This document shows positions 1 to 8,231 of a DNA stretch of 64,000 nt, piece after piece. Made by a program: the position numbers and the translations under genes. Each line of letters starts with the position of its first letter. The stretch's first letter is position 1. This DNA is from Pseudomonas viridiflava (GTDB taxonomy: Bacteria > Pseudomonadota > Gammaproteobacteria > Pseudomonadales > Pseudomonadaceae). The notes beneath the pieces are model-generated. The model searched no databases and was not told where the DNA came from. It saw only the letters and a program-made list of their open reading frames with translations. The DNA lies in the NCBI RefSeq assembly GCF_900590885.1, contig NZ_UUON01000009.1, positions 143,039-207,038 on the forward strand. Direction: 5' to 3'.

Positions 1-23
1 CATAACCAAAGAGGCGGTTGTTC

Positions 24-1337
24 ATGTTCAATACCACGCTCAAAAAACAGCTCATTTTCCAGGAAGCAGAGCTGTCCGAGCTGCGCCAACTACGCGATGG
101 GCTTAATCGTGAAATGCTGACGTTGAGCATCGATTCAACGTTCAAAATCATTGCATGTAACGATAATTTCGCATCTGCTTTGGGCTACACCCAAGATCGT
201 CTCGTTGGGCGTGCCATGTCGGAAATTGTTCCGCATTACGTATCGAAGCTTCCCTGCTTTCATAATTTTCGCGCTGCAGTCGCTTCAGGCAAATCAATTA
301 CGGACGAGTACCGGTACTTGCATTCCGACGGTTCCCTGGTCTGGATCCATGCGCTTTGGCAGCCTATAACGGACGTAGGTGGCAAGTTGAGCCATGTCAC
401 GTGTAGTGCGACGAATATTACTTCGCGCCTGGAACAGGCTTCGGAGAATGCGTCATTCATCGATGCATTGCTTCGTTCAACTGCGGTAATCGAGTTCGAC
501 CTCTCCGGGCACGTACTCAAGGCGAATGACCAGTTCTTGAAAGCGATGGGCTATAACCTCGCACAAGCGAAAGGCAGTCATCACCGTATCTTCTGCAAGC
601 CAGAAGAAACTTCGTCCCAAGGATACAAAGATTTTTGGCTGACCTTGAACAAGGGCGAGTTCGTTGCGGGTCGATTTGAACGTATTGACAGTCGCGGTCA
701 GACCATATGGCTGGAAGCGACCTACAACCCGGTATATGACACTGAAGGGACGCTGTGCAAGGTGGTCAAGTTTGCGACGGTAGTCACTGACCAGGTTGCC
801 CGAGAACAAGAGGTCAGTGAGGCAGCCCGAACGGCATTTGAAATTTCCCAGCAGACTGATGTGAGTGCTCAGCGCGGATCAGTCGTCGTAAACGACACGA
901 TGCATACCATGCGCAAAATCGCCGTTGATATGCAGGCAGCCTCTGGCGGCGTTGAAGCGCTCGGCAAGCAGTCACTGTTGATCAGCTCGATCATTCAGAC
1001 GATCAGTAGTATTGCTCAACAAACCAATCTGTTGGCTTTGAACGCTGCGATTGAAGCTGCTCGTGCAGGCGAACAGGGTCGAGGTTTTGCCGTAGTAGCG
1101 GATGAGGTCAGACAATTGGCTGGGCGCACCAGCAGCGCGACCGAAGAAATTGCCTCTGTCGTCTTGCAGAACCAGAAGTTGGTTGATGAAACCGTTGGTG
1201 AAATGGCAAACAGTAAGTCCCAGGCGGAACAGGGCCTCGCACTTGCTACCCAGGCAGGCGAGGTCATCGTGGAGATCCAGGATGGCGCCAAAAGGGTAGT
1301 TGACGCAGTAGGCAAATTCGCTAATCAGCTAGCTTAA
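24..1337 (+). CDS. Soluble double-PAS methyl-accepting chemotaxis protein (BdlA/Aer-like)
   Basis: A 437-residue cytoplasmic chemoreceptor. Two PAS domains lie at roughly residues 20-115 and 130-240 (motifs such as [17 protein letters not shown] and the PAC-like [15 protein letters not shown]). The methyl-accepting signalling domain follows, with the conserved hairpin tip [19 protein letters not shown] and then [15 protein letters not shown]. There are no membrane segments and no HAMP domain, so it probably senses an internal cue such as redox, flavin or haem state and signals to CheA/CheW. The architecture and length resemble BdlA of P. aeruginosa, linked there to biofilm dispersion; orthology is inference. 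The ATG at 24 is preferred over the TTG at 18 because GAGG at 11-14 is spaced correctly for it. The gene is monocistronic here. Confidence 0.9.
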   Translation: MFNTTLKKQLIFQEAELSELRQLRDGLNREMLTLSIDSTFKIIACNDNFASALGYTQDRLVGRAMSEIVPHYVSKLPCFHNFRAAVASGKSITDEYRYLHSDGSLVWIHALWQPITDVGGKLSHVTCSATNITSRLEQASENASFIDALLRSTAVIEFDLSGHVLKANDQFLKAMGYNLAQAKGSHHRIFCKPEETSSQGYKDFWLTLNKGEFVAGRFERIDSRGQTIWLEATYNPVYDTEGTLCKVVKFATVVTDQVAREQEVSEAARTAFEISQQTDVSAQRGSVVVNDTMHTMRKIAVDMQAASGGVEALGKQSLLISSIIQTISSIAQQTNLLALNAAIEAARAGEQGRGFAVVADEVRQLAGRTSSATEEIASVVLQNQKLVDETVGEMANSKSQAEQGLALATQAGEVIVEIQDGAKRVVDAVGKFANQLA

Positions 1338-1711
1338 GACGTGGTGTGCAAGGTTCGTGAGAAGCAGTCGCTACCTGCTCTTTGGCCTGTTTTCGGGCCT
1401 GGTTTGTCGGGTTGAGGTCTCAATCCATGTAAGAGCGCAACCCATATCAGCCTTTACCGCAGCAACGGATATGTACACATAAAAAGCAGCATTCGTTGCA
1501 GCAGTGTGAGCCATGAGAACTTCCAGCGATGATGCGCCCCGAAATGGATAGCGATAGGGCTGAAACAGGTTCTGGCTTACGGCTGTAGGGCCGAATACAG
1601 TGGCGCGACCGCGCCGGCATTCAACCGGCTTGCGCTTTCATGTTCGTTGTAACATGTGTAACAGCTTCGCCAATCTATGCCGACTGCGCGACGAAACAGA
1701 GTGAAATTGCG
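1338..1711. other. Intergenic region with no recognised gene
   Basis: About 370 bases between the chemoreceptor and the phosphatase gene. A short GGCC...GGCC hairpin near 1383-1402 could end the upstream transcript but lacks a convincing T-run. I checked for a cobalamin riboswitch, because cobF lies downstream, and did not find a convincing B12 box. In-frame codons extend upstream to an ATG at 1640, but that extension does not look like the phosphatase family. Confidence 0.4.
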
Positions 1712-2299
1712 ATGCAGGCCACCCGCTTGACCCTGATTTGCCATGCCATCACGCCGTTGCAGAAGCAGGGGCGGTTTCCCGATGACGAGTCGGTGGCGAT
1801 GGATTGGCAGGGTGAGGCGTTGTCCCTGGCGGCGCAGTACAGCAAAAAACCGCGCCTGCTGTGTGGGCCGGAGGCGCGAGCCCGGCAGACGGCGGGGCTG
1901 TTCGGCGCTCAGCCGGTGATCGAAGAGGCCCTGCGCGACGGTGATTTCGGCGCTTGGAAAGGCCAGGGCATCGGGCAGATTGACAGTGTGCAACTCAATG
2001 CCTGGCTTACCGACAGCACCAGCGCCCCCCATGGCGGCGAATCGGTGGAGCAGATCTGCGCGCGCGTGGCACAGTGGCTCAAATCCCTTGAAGCGCAGCC
2101 TGGCCATGTAGTGGCTGTCACCCACCCGTTTATCATCCGCGCTGCACTGCTGAACGTGATGCAGTTGCCGATGACGATGTTTTATCGGATCGACGTCGAG
2201 CCCCTGGCCATCACCGAGCTGCGCTTTAACAGCGTATGGCGCTTGCGCCTGGAGACTCACATGGCAAAATCGTCGCCCCGCAATGAGAGCAACCCATGA
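1712..2299 (+). CDS. Histidine phosphatase family protein (altered RHG motif)
   Basis: A 195-residue protein of the phosphoglycerate mutase-like histidine phosphatase fold. The N-terminal RHG motif reads LICHAITP: the nucleophilic His is kept but the preceding Arg is Cys. The second Arg region (PEARARQTAG), the DFGAWKG segment and the second catalytic His (VAVTHPFIIRA) are present. It overlaps cobF by four bases (ATGA), so the two genes are probably translationally coupled and the protein may act with cobalamin synthesis, as the CobC-type phosphatases of this fold do. That role is inferred from position only. The start at 1712 (MQATRLTLICHA) is chosen because the family begins just before its RHG strand; an ATG at 1640 is in frame. 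Confidence 0.75.
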   Translation: MQATRLTLICHAITPLQKQGRFPDDESVAMDWQGEALSLAAQYSKKPRLLCGPEARARQTAGLFGAQPVIEEALRDGDFGAWKGQGIGQIDSVQLNAWLTDSTSAPHGGESVEQICARVAQWLKSLEAQPGHVVAVTHPFIIRAALLNVMQLPMTMFYRIDVEPLAITELRFNSVWRLRLETHMAKSSPRNESNP

Positions 2300-3051
2300 A
2301 ACGCATCCTGATCATCGGCATTGGCGCCGGCAACCCTGACTACATCACGATGCAGGCCGTGAAGGCGCTGAACCGCACCGACGTGTTCTTCCTGATGGAC
2401 AAGGGCCAGAGCAAAGACAAGCTGATCGACCTGCGCCGCGAGATCTGCGACACCTATATCACCGAGCCCGGCTACCGCTTTGTCGAGGCCGAGTGCCCCG
2501 AGCGCGTGCGCGGTGACATCGACTACACCACGGCCGTGCGCGACCTCAACCGCGACAAGCAGCAAACGTTCGAACGCATGATCAATGAGGAAATGGCCGA
2601 CGGTGAAGTCGGCGCTTTCCTGGCCTGGGGTGATCCGGCGCTGTACGACAGCACCATCCGTATCCTGCAGGCGATCCTGGCCAGTGGCCGCTGCACCTTC
2701 GAGTTCGAGGTCATCCCCGGCATCACCAGCGTGCAGGCCCTCGCAGCCCAGCATAAGGTGGCGTTGAACCGCATTGGCAAGTCCATCGAGATCACCACCG
2801 GGCGCCGCCTGGCGGCGGGGCAGGCGAGTGATGCCGATACGTTGGTGGTGATGCTCGACGCCGACGATTCCTACCGCAGCGTGGCCGATCAGGACCTGGA
2901 TATTTACTGGGGCGCCTACCTGGGTACGCCGGATGAAATCCTCATCAGCGGCAAAGTCAGTGAAGTGGCCGAAGAAATCGAACGGGTGCGCAAGGCGGCG
3001 CGCCTGGAAAATGGCTGGATCATGGACACTTATTTGCTGCGCAAACCCTGA
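2296..3051 (+). CDS. cobF: Precorrin-6A synthase (deacetylating)
   Basis: CobF, 251 residues, the usual family length. It methylates C-1 of precorrin-5 with S-adenosylmethionine and releases the acetyl group as acetate in aerobic cobalamin synthesis. The N-terminus shows the tetrapyrrole methylase glycine-rich loop (IIGIGAGNPDYIT), followed by GAFLAWGDPALYDSTIRI and the VIPGITSVQALAAQH segment typical of the corrin methyltransferases. It is co-transcribed with the upstream phosphatase (ATGA overlap). No other cob genes are in the window, in keeping with the scattered cobalamin genes of pseudomonads. Confidence 0.93.
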   Translation: MKRILIIGIGAGNPDYITMQAVKALNRTDVFFLMDKGQSKDKLIDLRREICDTYITEPGYRFVEAECPERVRGDIDYTTAVRDLNRDKQQTFERMINEEMADGEVGAFLAWGDPALYDSTIRILQAILASGRCTFEFEVIPGITSVQALAAQHKVALNRIGKSIEITTGRRLAAGQASDADTLVVMLDADDSYRSVADQDLDIYWGAYLGTPDEILISGKVSEVAEEIERVRKAARLENGWIMDTYLLRKP

Positions 3052-3062
3052 GGTAACGTCCC

Positions 3063-3782
3063 ATGCTCAAACTGTTTGCCCTCGCGCTGACCCTGCTGGC
3101 CGGCGCCGCCCATGCCAACGACAGCCTGCACACCGACCTGCCGCTGGCGTACCTGGAGCAGACCCAGGGCGAGGCGCGCAATCAGCCGTTGGTGATTTTC
3201 CTGCACGGGTTCGGCAGCAATGAGGAAGACCTGTTCGGCATCAAGGACGCGCTGCCCTCGACCTGGACCTACCTGTCGGCCCGTGCGCCGATGCCGGTGG
3301 ATCCCCACGGTTATCGCTGGTTTACCAAGACCACCGGCGAGGCCGATTACAACGGCGAGACCGCCGACCTGCAACGCAGCGCCAGGCTGATCGAAGACTT
3401 TGTGACCCAGGCTACGGCCAAGTACCACACCCAAAGTGATCGGGTGTTCCTGGTGGGGTTCAGCCAGGGCGCGATCATGTCCTACGAGGTAGGGCTGCGT
3501 AAGCCTGCGTTGGTGCGCGGGATTGCGGCGTTGAGCGGCAGTGTGTTGCCGGTGCTCAAGGCTGAGTTGAAGCCGAATGAAGGCTTGAACGGGCTGGCGA
3601 TCTTTATCGGCCACGGCACGTTGGATCAGGCGCTGCCGTATGCGTCGGCGACGCGGGCGAATGAGGTGTTGACGGGGTTGGGGCTAAAGCCTGAGTTTCA
3701 TGGGTATCCGGGGATGAACCACACCATCAGTGACGCGGAAGTGCAGGATCTGAAAGCCTGGTTGGAGAAGAATCTAAGATAA
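3063..3782 (+). CDS. Exported alpha/beta-hydrolase (carboxylesterase/phospholipase family)
   Basis: A 239-residue serine hydrolase with a likely signal peptide (MLKLFALALTLLAGAAHA), so it probably acts in the periplasm. The nucleophile elbow is GFSQG with Ser134, and Asp188 (HGTLDQ) and His220 (GMNHT) complete a triad as in the carboxylesterase/phospholipase/BAAT-like family. The oxyanion-side motif FLHGFGSNEEDLFGI is typical of that family. It starts 11 bases after cobF with AGG spacing and could be in the same transcript. The substrate is unknown; a short-chain ester is a guess. Confidence 0.82.
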   Translation: MLKLFALALTLLAGAAHANDSLHTDLPLAYLEQTQGEARNQPLVIFLHGFGSNEEDLFGIKDALPSTWTYLSARAPMPVDPHGYRWFTKTTGEADYNGETADLQRSARLIEDFVTQATAKYHTQSDRVFLVGFSQGAIMSYEVGLRKPALVRGIAALSGSVLPVLKAELKPNEGLNGLAIFIGHGTLDQALPYASATRANEVLTGLGLKPEFHGYPGMNHTISDAEVQDLKAWLEKNLR

Positions 3783-3792
3783 TTACAGTTTT

Positions 3793-3887
3793 AAATGTGG
3801 GAGGGGGCTTGCCCCCGATAGCAGTGTGCCAGTCAATAAATCAGTGACTGAACCACCGCCATCGGGGGCAAGCCCCCTCCCACATTT
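3793..3887. repeat. REPIN (inverted REP doublet)
   Basis: Two inverted REP arms, GTGGGAGGGGGCTTGCCCCC on the left and its complement on the right, enclose about 40 bases, and outer bases AAATG/CATTT also pair. The element can fold as one long cruciform and lies between converging genes, so it may also work as a bidirectional transcript end. Confidence 0.92.
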
Positions 3888-3912
3888 GATTTATGTTGCT
3901 GGTAAGAGCGGC

Positions 3913-4467
3913 TTACTTACCACCAGTAATCTGCTTCACCAACTCCGCATGGCCTTTTGCATCATCTGCCCGCGAAATCGCCTGGATCACCAACAGATGG
4001 TTGCCCGAACCGCCCAGGAAGGTGGAGTTCAAGGTCTTGCCGCCGCCCTGGGTGGCGGTGCTGTCCACCTGGCGCAAGCCGAGGCCCTTGAAGGTCAGTT
4101 TTTTCTCGCTCAACTTCTTGAAGTCGGGCAGGGCGGCGCTCTGGTCCTTGATGAAACCGGCCACGGCGCCATCAAGAAACTGCGGGTCGTTATCCTGGAT
4201 GGTTACCCCATCCTTGCGCAGTGTTTCGGCGACGATCACCACACTTTTCGTGGTCGGGTTGGCGTACATCGTGCCTTGGGTATCGGCAGTGCCGTCCTCG
4301 GCCTTGCCGGCCGGCAGGGTGTCGGCCGCATAGGCCTTGGGCAGGTTGAAGGAGAATTTCCCGCCCAAGGTGGAGATGGTTTGCGTGGCCGGTTTGGCGG
4401 CGGCGAATACGCTACCGGCGCTAAGCGCGAGGGCCAGCAGGACTGCGGTCTTGGTGAAAGTGGCCAT
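3913..4467 (-). CDS. DcrB-like exported protein
   Basis: A 184-residue protein with a clear signal peptide (hydrophobic stretch, then SVFAAA). The mature part resembles the DcrB family (a beta-rich envelope protein needed by some phages for DNA entry in E. coli): segments KFSFNLPKAY, TKSVVIVAETLR and HLLVIQAISRADD alternate as expected of that fold. There is no lipobox Cys. It follows the cation antiporter gene on the same strand by about 70 bases. Family assignment is by eye and moderate; function is unknown. Confidence 0.6.
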   Translation of the reverse strand: MATFTKTAVLLALALSAGSVFAAAKPATQTISTLGGKFSFNLPKAYAADTLPAGKAEDGTADTQGTMYANPTTKSVVIVAETLRKDGVTIQDNDPQFLDGAVAGFIKDQSAALPDFKKLSEKKLTFKGLGLRQVDSTATQGGGKTLNSTFLGGSGNHLLVIQAISRADDAKGHAELVKQITGGK

Positions 4468-4539
4468 GAAGCGCTCCGGTGATGAACGAATTTGCGCCGT
4501 ATTCTGTCAGAAAAATCGCAGAATCGTTCATCCCCAACC

Positions 4540-6348
4540 TCACACCTTGTCGGACTCTTCCTCAAGCCGATCCATCTCAAACAAGCGCGCCAGTTCCGCA
4601 CGGGCTTCCTGGGCGGTTTGCATCACCTTGGCCGCATCGTCGTACACCGCGTGTTGCGCGGCGAGTAGTTGCAGGTCGTGGTTCTTGAACCGTGTGATGC
4701 GCGCATCGGCCTGGACCTGGCTCAGGCCCAGGCCTACGAGGGTGCGGCGGCTCATTTCGAGACTGGAATAGAAGGTCTCGCGAATCGGCGAGGCGTCCAG
4801 GTCCACCAAGCGGTGCACGTGCTGGCGGTTACGCGCGCGGGCGATGATTTTCATGTGCGGGTAGAGGCTGCGCACCAGCTCGGCGGTCTTGATGTTGATC
4901 TCCGGGTCATCCATGGCGATCACGAAGAATTCCGCCTGGTCGACCTTGGCCGCGTGGAGGATTTCCGGGCGTTGCGGGTCGCCGTAGAACACCGGCATGC
5001 CGCCGAAACTGCGGGTCAGCTCGATGGTTTCCACCGAGGTGTCGAGGGCGATGAACGAGATGTTCTGCGCGCGCAGGATCCGCGCCACGATCTGGCCCAT
5101 ACGGCCCATGCCGGCGATCACCACGCGCGGCGCATCGCTTTCGATGGTGCGGTATTCCTCGGGCACTTCCACCGGTTTGACCTTGGGCTTGAACAGCTTC
5201 GGGCATATCAACAGCAGCAACGGGGTCACGGCCATGGACAGGGTGATGGTCAGCACCAGGATGTCGTACAGGTGGGGCTCGAACAGGCCCTGGTCGCGAC
5301 CGATTTTGAACACCACAAAGGCAAACTCACCCCCGGCCGCCAGCACCACGCCCAGGCGCAGGGCGCTTTCGCGGTTGAGATCGCCCACCAGGCGGCCCAC
5401 GGCGTACAACAGCGGCAGCTTCAAACCGATCAGCAACAGCGTCAGGCCGATCACGATCAGCGGCGAGCTGAGCAGCAGGCTGAGGTTGGCGCCCATGCCC
5501 ACGCTGATGAAAAACAGCCCGAGCAGCAGGCCCTTGAACGGCTCGATCTGGGATTCCAGTTCGTGACGGTACTCCGAGTCCGCCAGCAACAGGCCGGCGA
5601 GGAAGGCGCCGAGGGCCATGGACACACCCACCAGTTCCATCAGCCAAGCGGTGCCGATCACCACCAGCAAGGCGGTGGCGGTGGACACTTCGCGCAGGCC
5701 GGTCTTGGCGACGATGCGAAACACCGGCCGCAGCAGGTAGCGCCCGCCGATGATCACCACGGCGATGCTGCCGAGGATCTGCAACACGTGTTGCAGGCCC
5801 TGGGCTTCGGTGGTCGGGTGGTCGCTGCCGGCCAGCAGCGGCACCATGGCGATCAACGGGATTGCGGCGATGTCCTGGAACAGCAGGATGGCAAACGCCA
5901 GGCGCCCGTGGGGCTGGTTCAGCTCCTTGCGCTCGGCCAGGCTTTGCAGGCCGAATGCGGTGGACGACAGCGCCAGGCCCAGGCCCAGCACGATTGCGCT
6001 GTTCCACGACTGGCCAAACAGCCACAACGCCACCACGCCCATCACCAGGCCGGTGAGCAGCACCTGGGCCAGGCCGACCCCAAATACCGCCTTGCGCATG
6101 ACCCAAAGACGTTTGGGTGACAGCTCCAGACCGATGATGAACAGCAGCAGCACCACCCCCAGTTCAGAAAATTGCGCGACGCTCTGCGGGTTGCCGATCA
6201 GGCCCAGTACCGACGGGCCGATGATCACACCGGCGAACAGATAGCCCAGCACTGCGCCCAACTGCAGGCGCTTGGCCAGGGGCACGGTCAGCACGGCCGC
6301 GAGCAGGAACACCACGGCTGCTTGTAACAGGTTGCCTTCATGGGGCAT
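4540..6348 (-). CDS. Monovalent cation:proton antiporter, KefB/KefC family (CPA2) with TrkA-N domain
   Basis: A 602-residue inner-membrane antiporter. Residues about 5-375 hold some 12 hydrophobic segments of the CPA2 exchanger fold, including GVVLLLFIIGLELSPKRLW and ALSSTAFGLQSLAER. A cytoplasmic TrkA-N/RCK nucleotide-binding domain follows, with the Rossmann motif VVIAGMGRMGQIVARIL and the acidic site FYGDPQRPEILHAA. This layout matches the glutathione-regulated K+ efflux proteins KefB/KefC, which protect against electrophiles. The ancillary subunit (KefF/KefG) is not adjacent, so glutathione gating is uncertain. A short tail after the RCK domain is charged and helical. Confidence 0.88.
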   Translation of the reverse strand: MPHEGNLLQAAVVFLLAAVLTVPLAKRLQLGAVLGYLFAGVIIGPSVLGLIGNPQSVAQFSELGVVLLLFIIGLELSPKRLWVMRKAVFGVGLAQVLLTGLVMGVVALWLFGQSWNSAIVLGLGLALSSTAFGLQSLAERKELNQPHGRLAFAILLFQDIAAIPLIAMVPLLAGSDHPTTEAQGLQHVLQILGSIAVVIIGGRYLLRPVFRIVAKTGLREVSTATALLVVIGTAWLMELVGVSMALGAFLAGLLLADSEYRHELESQIEPFKGLLLGLFFISVGMGANLSLLLSSPLIVIGLTLLLIGLKLPLLYAVGRLVGDLNRESALRLGVVLAAGGEFAFVVFKIGRDQGLFEPHLYDILVLTITLSMAVTPLLLLICPKLFKPKVKPVEVPEEYRTIESDAPRVVIAGMGRMGQIVARILRAQNISFIALDTSVETIELTRSFGGMPVFYGDPQRPEILHAAKVDQAEFFVIAMDDPEINIKTAELVRSLYPHMKIIARARNRQHVHRLVDLDASPIRETFYSSLEMSRRTLVGLGLSQVQADARITRFKNHDLQLLAAQHAVYDDAAKVMQTAQEARAELARLFEMDRLEEESDKV

Positions 6349-6559
6349 TGCGAACTCCAGGATCTTTAAAGCCAGTCAACAGGAGCGTATTAGAGCGCTT
6401 TTTACATTTCGATAATTGTGTTTTTGCGGCGTGTGAGCGTTTGCCGTCAGGCCGGAAGTACGTACAAACAATTTCCCGGGGGAGGCGGGTGGCAGTTCAT
6501 CCGGTTCTTCTACTAGCTTTTAGGCTCTTGAGTTTATATTCCATAGGTGGCATATTTGC

Positions 6560-6925
6560 ATGAGCTGGGAAATTGAATACACGGATGAATTCGGCGCCTG
6601 GTGGGAGCAACTTGGGGTCAAGGAGCAAGTGTCGGTATCTGCCAGCGTGGACTTGCTGGGGCTTTTCGGGCCTGGCCTGGGCTTTCCCCACAGTAGCGAT
6701 ATCAAGGGCTCTCGGCACGGTAACCTGCGGGAATTGCGCATACAGCACGCGGGGCGACCCTATCGGGTGTTGTACGCCTTTGATCCACGCCGATGCGCGT
6801 TATTGCTGATCGGTGCGGATAAAACCGGGCGACGGCGATGGTATGAGGAACACATCCCAATGGCCGAAAAGTTATACGACGTACACCTGGACACATTGCG
6901 TAAAGAGGGCCGTAACCATGGCTAA
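6560..6925 (+). CDS. Type II toxin, RelE/HigB-like
   Basis: A 121-residue protein of the phage-derived Gp49/HigB-like RelE superfamily, which cleaves ribosome-bound mRNA. Family marks are the N-terminal IEYTDEFGAWWEQL, the segment LRELRIQHAGRPYRVLYAFDP, and ALLLIGADKTGRRRWYEEHIPMAEKLYD, rich in basic and aromatic residues near the active site. It overlaps the antitoxin gene by eight bases, toxin first, as in higBA loci. The upstream region is AT-richer than its surroundings, suggesting an acquired module. RelE-type activity is inferred. Confidence 0.87.
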   Translation: MSWEIEYTDEFGAWWEQLGVKEQVSVSASVDLLGLFGPGLGFPHSSDIKGSRHGNLRELRIQHAGRPYRVLYAFDPRRCALLLIGADKTGRRRWYEEHIPMAEKLYDVHLDTLRKEGRNHG

Positions 6926-7223
6926 GAAATTCGCTGAACTTCAAGCCCGCATGACATCGCAGGCACGTGAAGACGCCAAGCAGCTGTTCGAGCAGCACCT
7001 GAAGGAAATGCCGCTGCATGAGCTGCGCAAGGCCCAACAGTTGAGCCAGGAGAACCTGGCCAAACGCTTGAATATCAACCAGGCCGCCGTCTCCAAGATG
7101 GAGCGGCGCACCGACATGTACATCAGCACGTTGCGCGACTACATCCGTGCGATGGGCGGCGAGCTGGAAATTATCGCGACGTTCCCCGACGGCCAGGTAA
7201 AGATCGATAACTTCGCGTGCTGA
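6918..7223 (+). CDS. HigA-like XRE-family antitoxin
   Basis: A 101-residue helix-turn-helix protein. The HTH (LRKAQQLSQENLAKRLNINQ followed by AAVSKMERRTD) is at about residues 38-70 and is preceded by a basic N-terminal helix. It would neutralise the RelE-like toxin encoded just upstream and repress the shared promoter. The start at 6918 is taken because it gives the standard MAKKFAEL beginning and overlaps the toxin stop; in-frame codons further upstream run through the toxin gene and are not family-like. Confidence 0.88.
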   Translation: MAKKFAELQARMTSQAREDAKQLFEQHLKEMPLHELRKAQQLSQENLAKRLNINQAAVSKMERRTDMYISTLRDYIRAMGGELEIIATFPDGQVKIDNFAC

Positions 7224-7236
7224 GTGGATCGCGCCT

Positions 7237-7265
7237 GTAGCGAGCTAGCGAGCCCGCTCGCTACA
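7237..7265. terminator. REP-like hairpin between converging genes
   Basis: Ten-base arms TGTAGCGAGC and GCTCGCTACA with a nine-base loop, 14 bases after the antitoxin stop and 11 before the stop of the converging eamA-type gene. The arm sequence is of the common Pseudomonas GCGAGCGGGCT REP type, unlike the GTGGGAGG repeats elsewhere in the window. Without a T-run it may act as a transcript-stabilising or bidirectional end rather than a classical terminator. Confidence 0.75.
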
Positions 7266-7275
7266 AGGTACGGAT

Positions 7276-8178
7276 TTATTTTTCCGCCTGCATCACGGTC
7301 GGACGCCCGGCAGGCGCCAAATTCGCGGGCTTGCGATACAAACCCACCGCCAGCCCGGCGATGATGATCCCGATCGAAATCAGGTTCGGCGTGGAAATCC
7401 GCTCACCGATGATCAACATCGAGCTGGTAATGCCAAACACCGGAATCAACAACGACAGCGGCGCCACGGTCGACACCGGGTACAGCTTGAGCAGCGAGTT
7501 CCAGCCCCAGTAGGCAAAGTGTGTGGCCAGGTACACCTGGAACAGGATGGACAGGATGGCCGTCAGGTCGAGGCTGGCTTGCAGGCCTTCGAATGCGGCG
7601 CTGCCATGCATCAGCCAGGCGGTCAGAAACAGCGGGATCGGCGGGATCAGGCTGGCCCACACCATGAACGAGAAGATCTCCTTGACCCCGGATTTCTTGA
7701 TGATCACGTTGCCCACGCTCCAGGCCACCGCACTGAGTACGATCAGCATGACCCCCAGCACCGCATGGTTGCCTTGCTGGGTGGAAATGATTCCCGCCAG
7801 GCCGATCAGGGCCATGACGGCGCCGAGCATTTGTGCGCCGCGGATTTTCTCCTTGAACAGCACAAAGCCCCAACCCATGGTGAAAAACACGCTGAGTTGG
7901 ATGATCAATGAAGCAATCCCCGGGCTCACGCCCACCTGGATCCCGTAGTTGATCACGCCCCACATGCCCAGCCCGAAGATAAAGCCGTAGGCGGCCACGT
8001 AGCTGAATTTCACGGCTGGGCGCTTGATGAAAAACACCAGCGGCAAGGCGGCGAGGGCAAAGCGGATGCCGGTGAGTACAAACGGGTCGATCGCGCGCAG
8101 GCCCAATTTGGTGATGGGGAAATTCACCCCCCACACCAGGGTGACGAGTACGGCGAGCGACAAATGTTTTTTCAGCAT
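7276..8178 (-). CDS. EamA-family (DMT) exporter
   Basis: A 300-residue ten-helix drug/metabolite transporter with two EamA repeats (residues about 5-130 and 145-275). The start WGVNFPITKLGLRAIDPF is typical of the YdeD/EamA subgroup, whose E. coli member exports O-acetylserine and cysteine. It is the last gene of a minus-strand operon behind crotonase, AurF-type oxygenase and asnB genes (53-base gap to asnB), so it may export the pathway product or an intermediate. A strong Shine-Dalgarno (AAGGAGGG) precedes the ATG. Confidence 0.88.
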   Translation of the reverse strand: MLKKHLSLAVLVTLVWGVNFPITKLGLRAIDPFVLTGIRFALAALPLVFFIKRPAVKFSYVAAYGFIFGLGMWGVINYGIQVGVSPGIASLIIQLSVFFTMGWGFVLFKEKIRGAQMLGAVMALIGLAGIISTQQGNHAVLGVMLIVLSAVAWSVGNVIIKKSGVKEIFSFMVWASLIPPIPLFLTAWLMHGSAAFEGLQASLDLTAILSILFQVYLATHFAYWGWNSLLKLYPVSTVAPLSLLIPVFGITSSMLIIGERISTPNLISIGIIIAGLAVGLYRKPANLAPAGRPTVMQAEK

Positions 8179-8231
8179 GGACCCTCCTTGGGTCTGGCGG
8201 CGCAGCGCAGTCGCACTGCGCCGCCGTTAAG

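Noticed and set aside
1338..1711. Possible cobalamin riboswitch before the phosphatase/cobF pair
   Set aside because: No convincing B12-box sequence or arm set is present.
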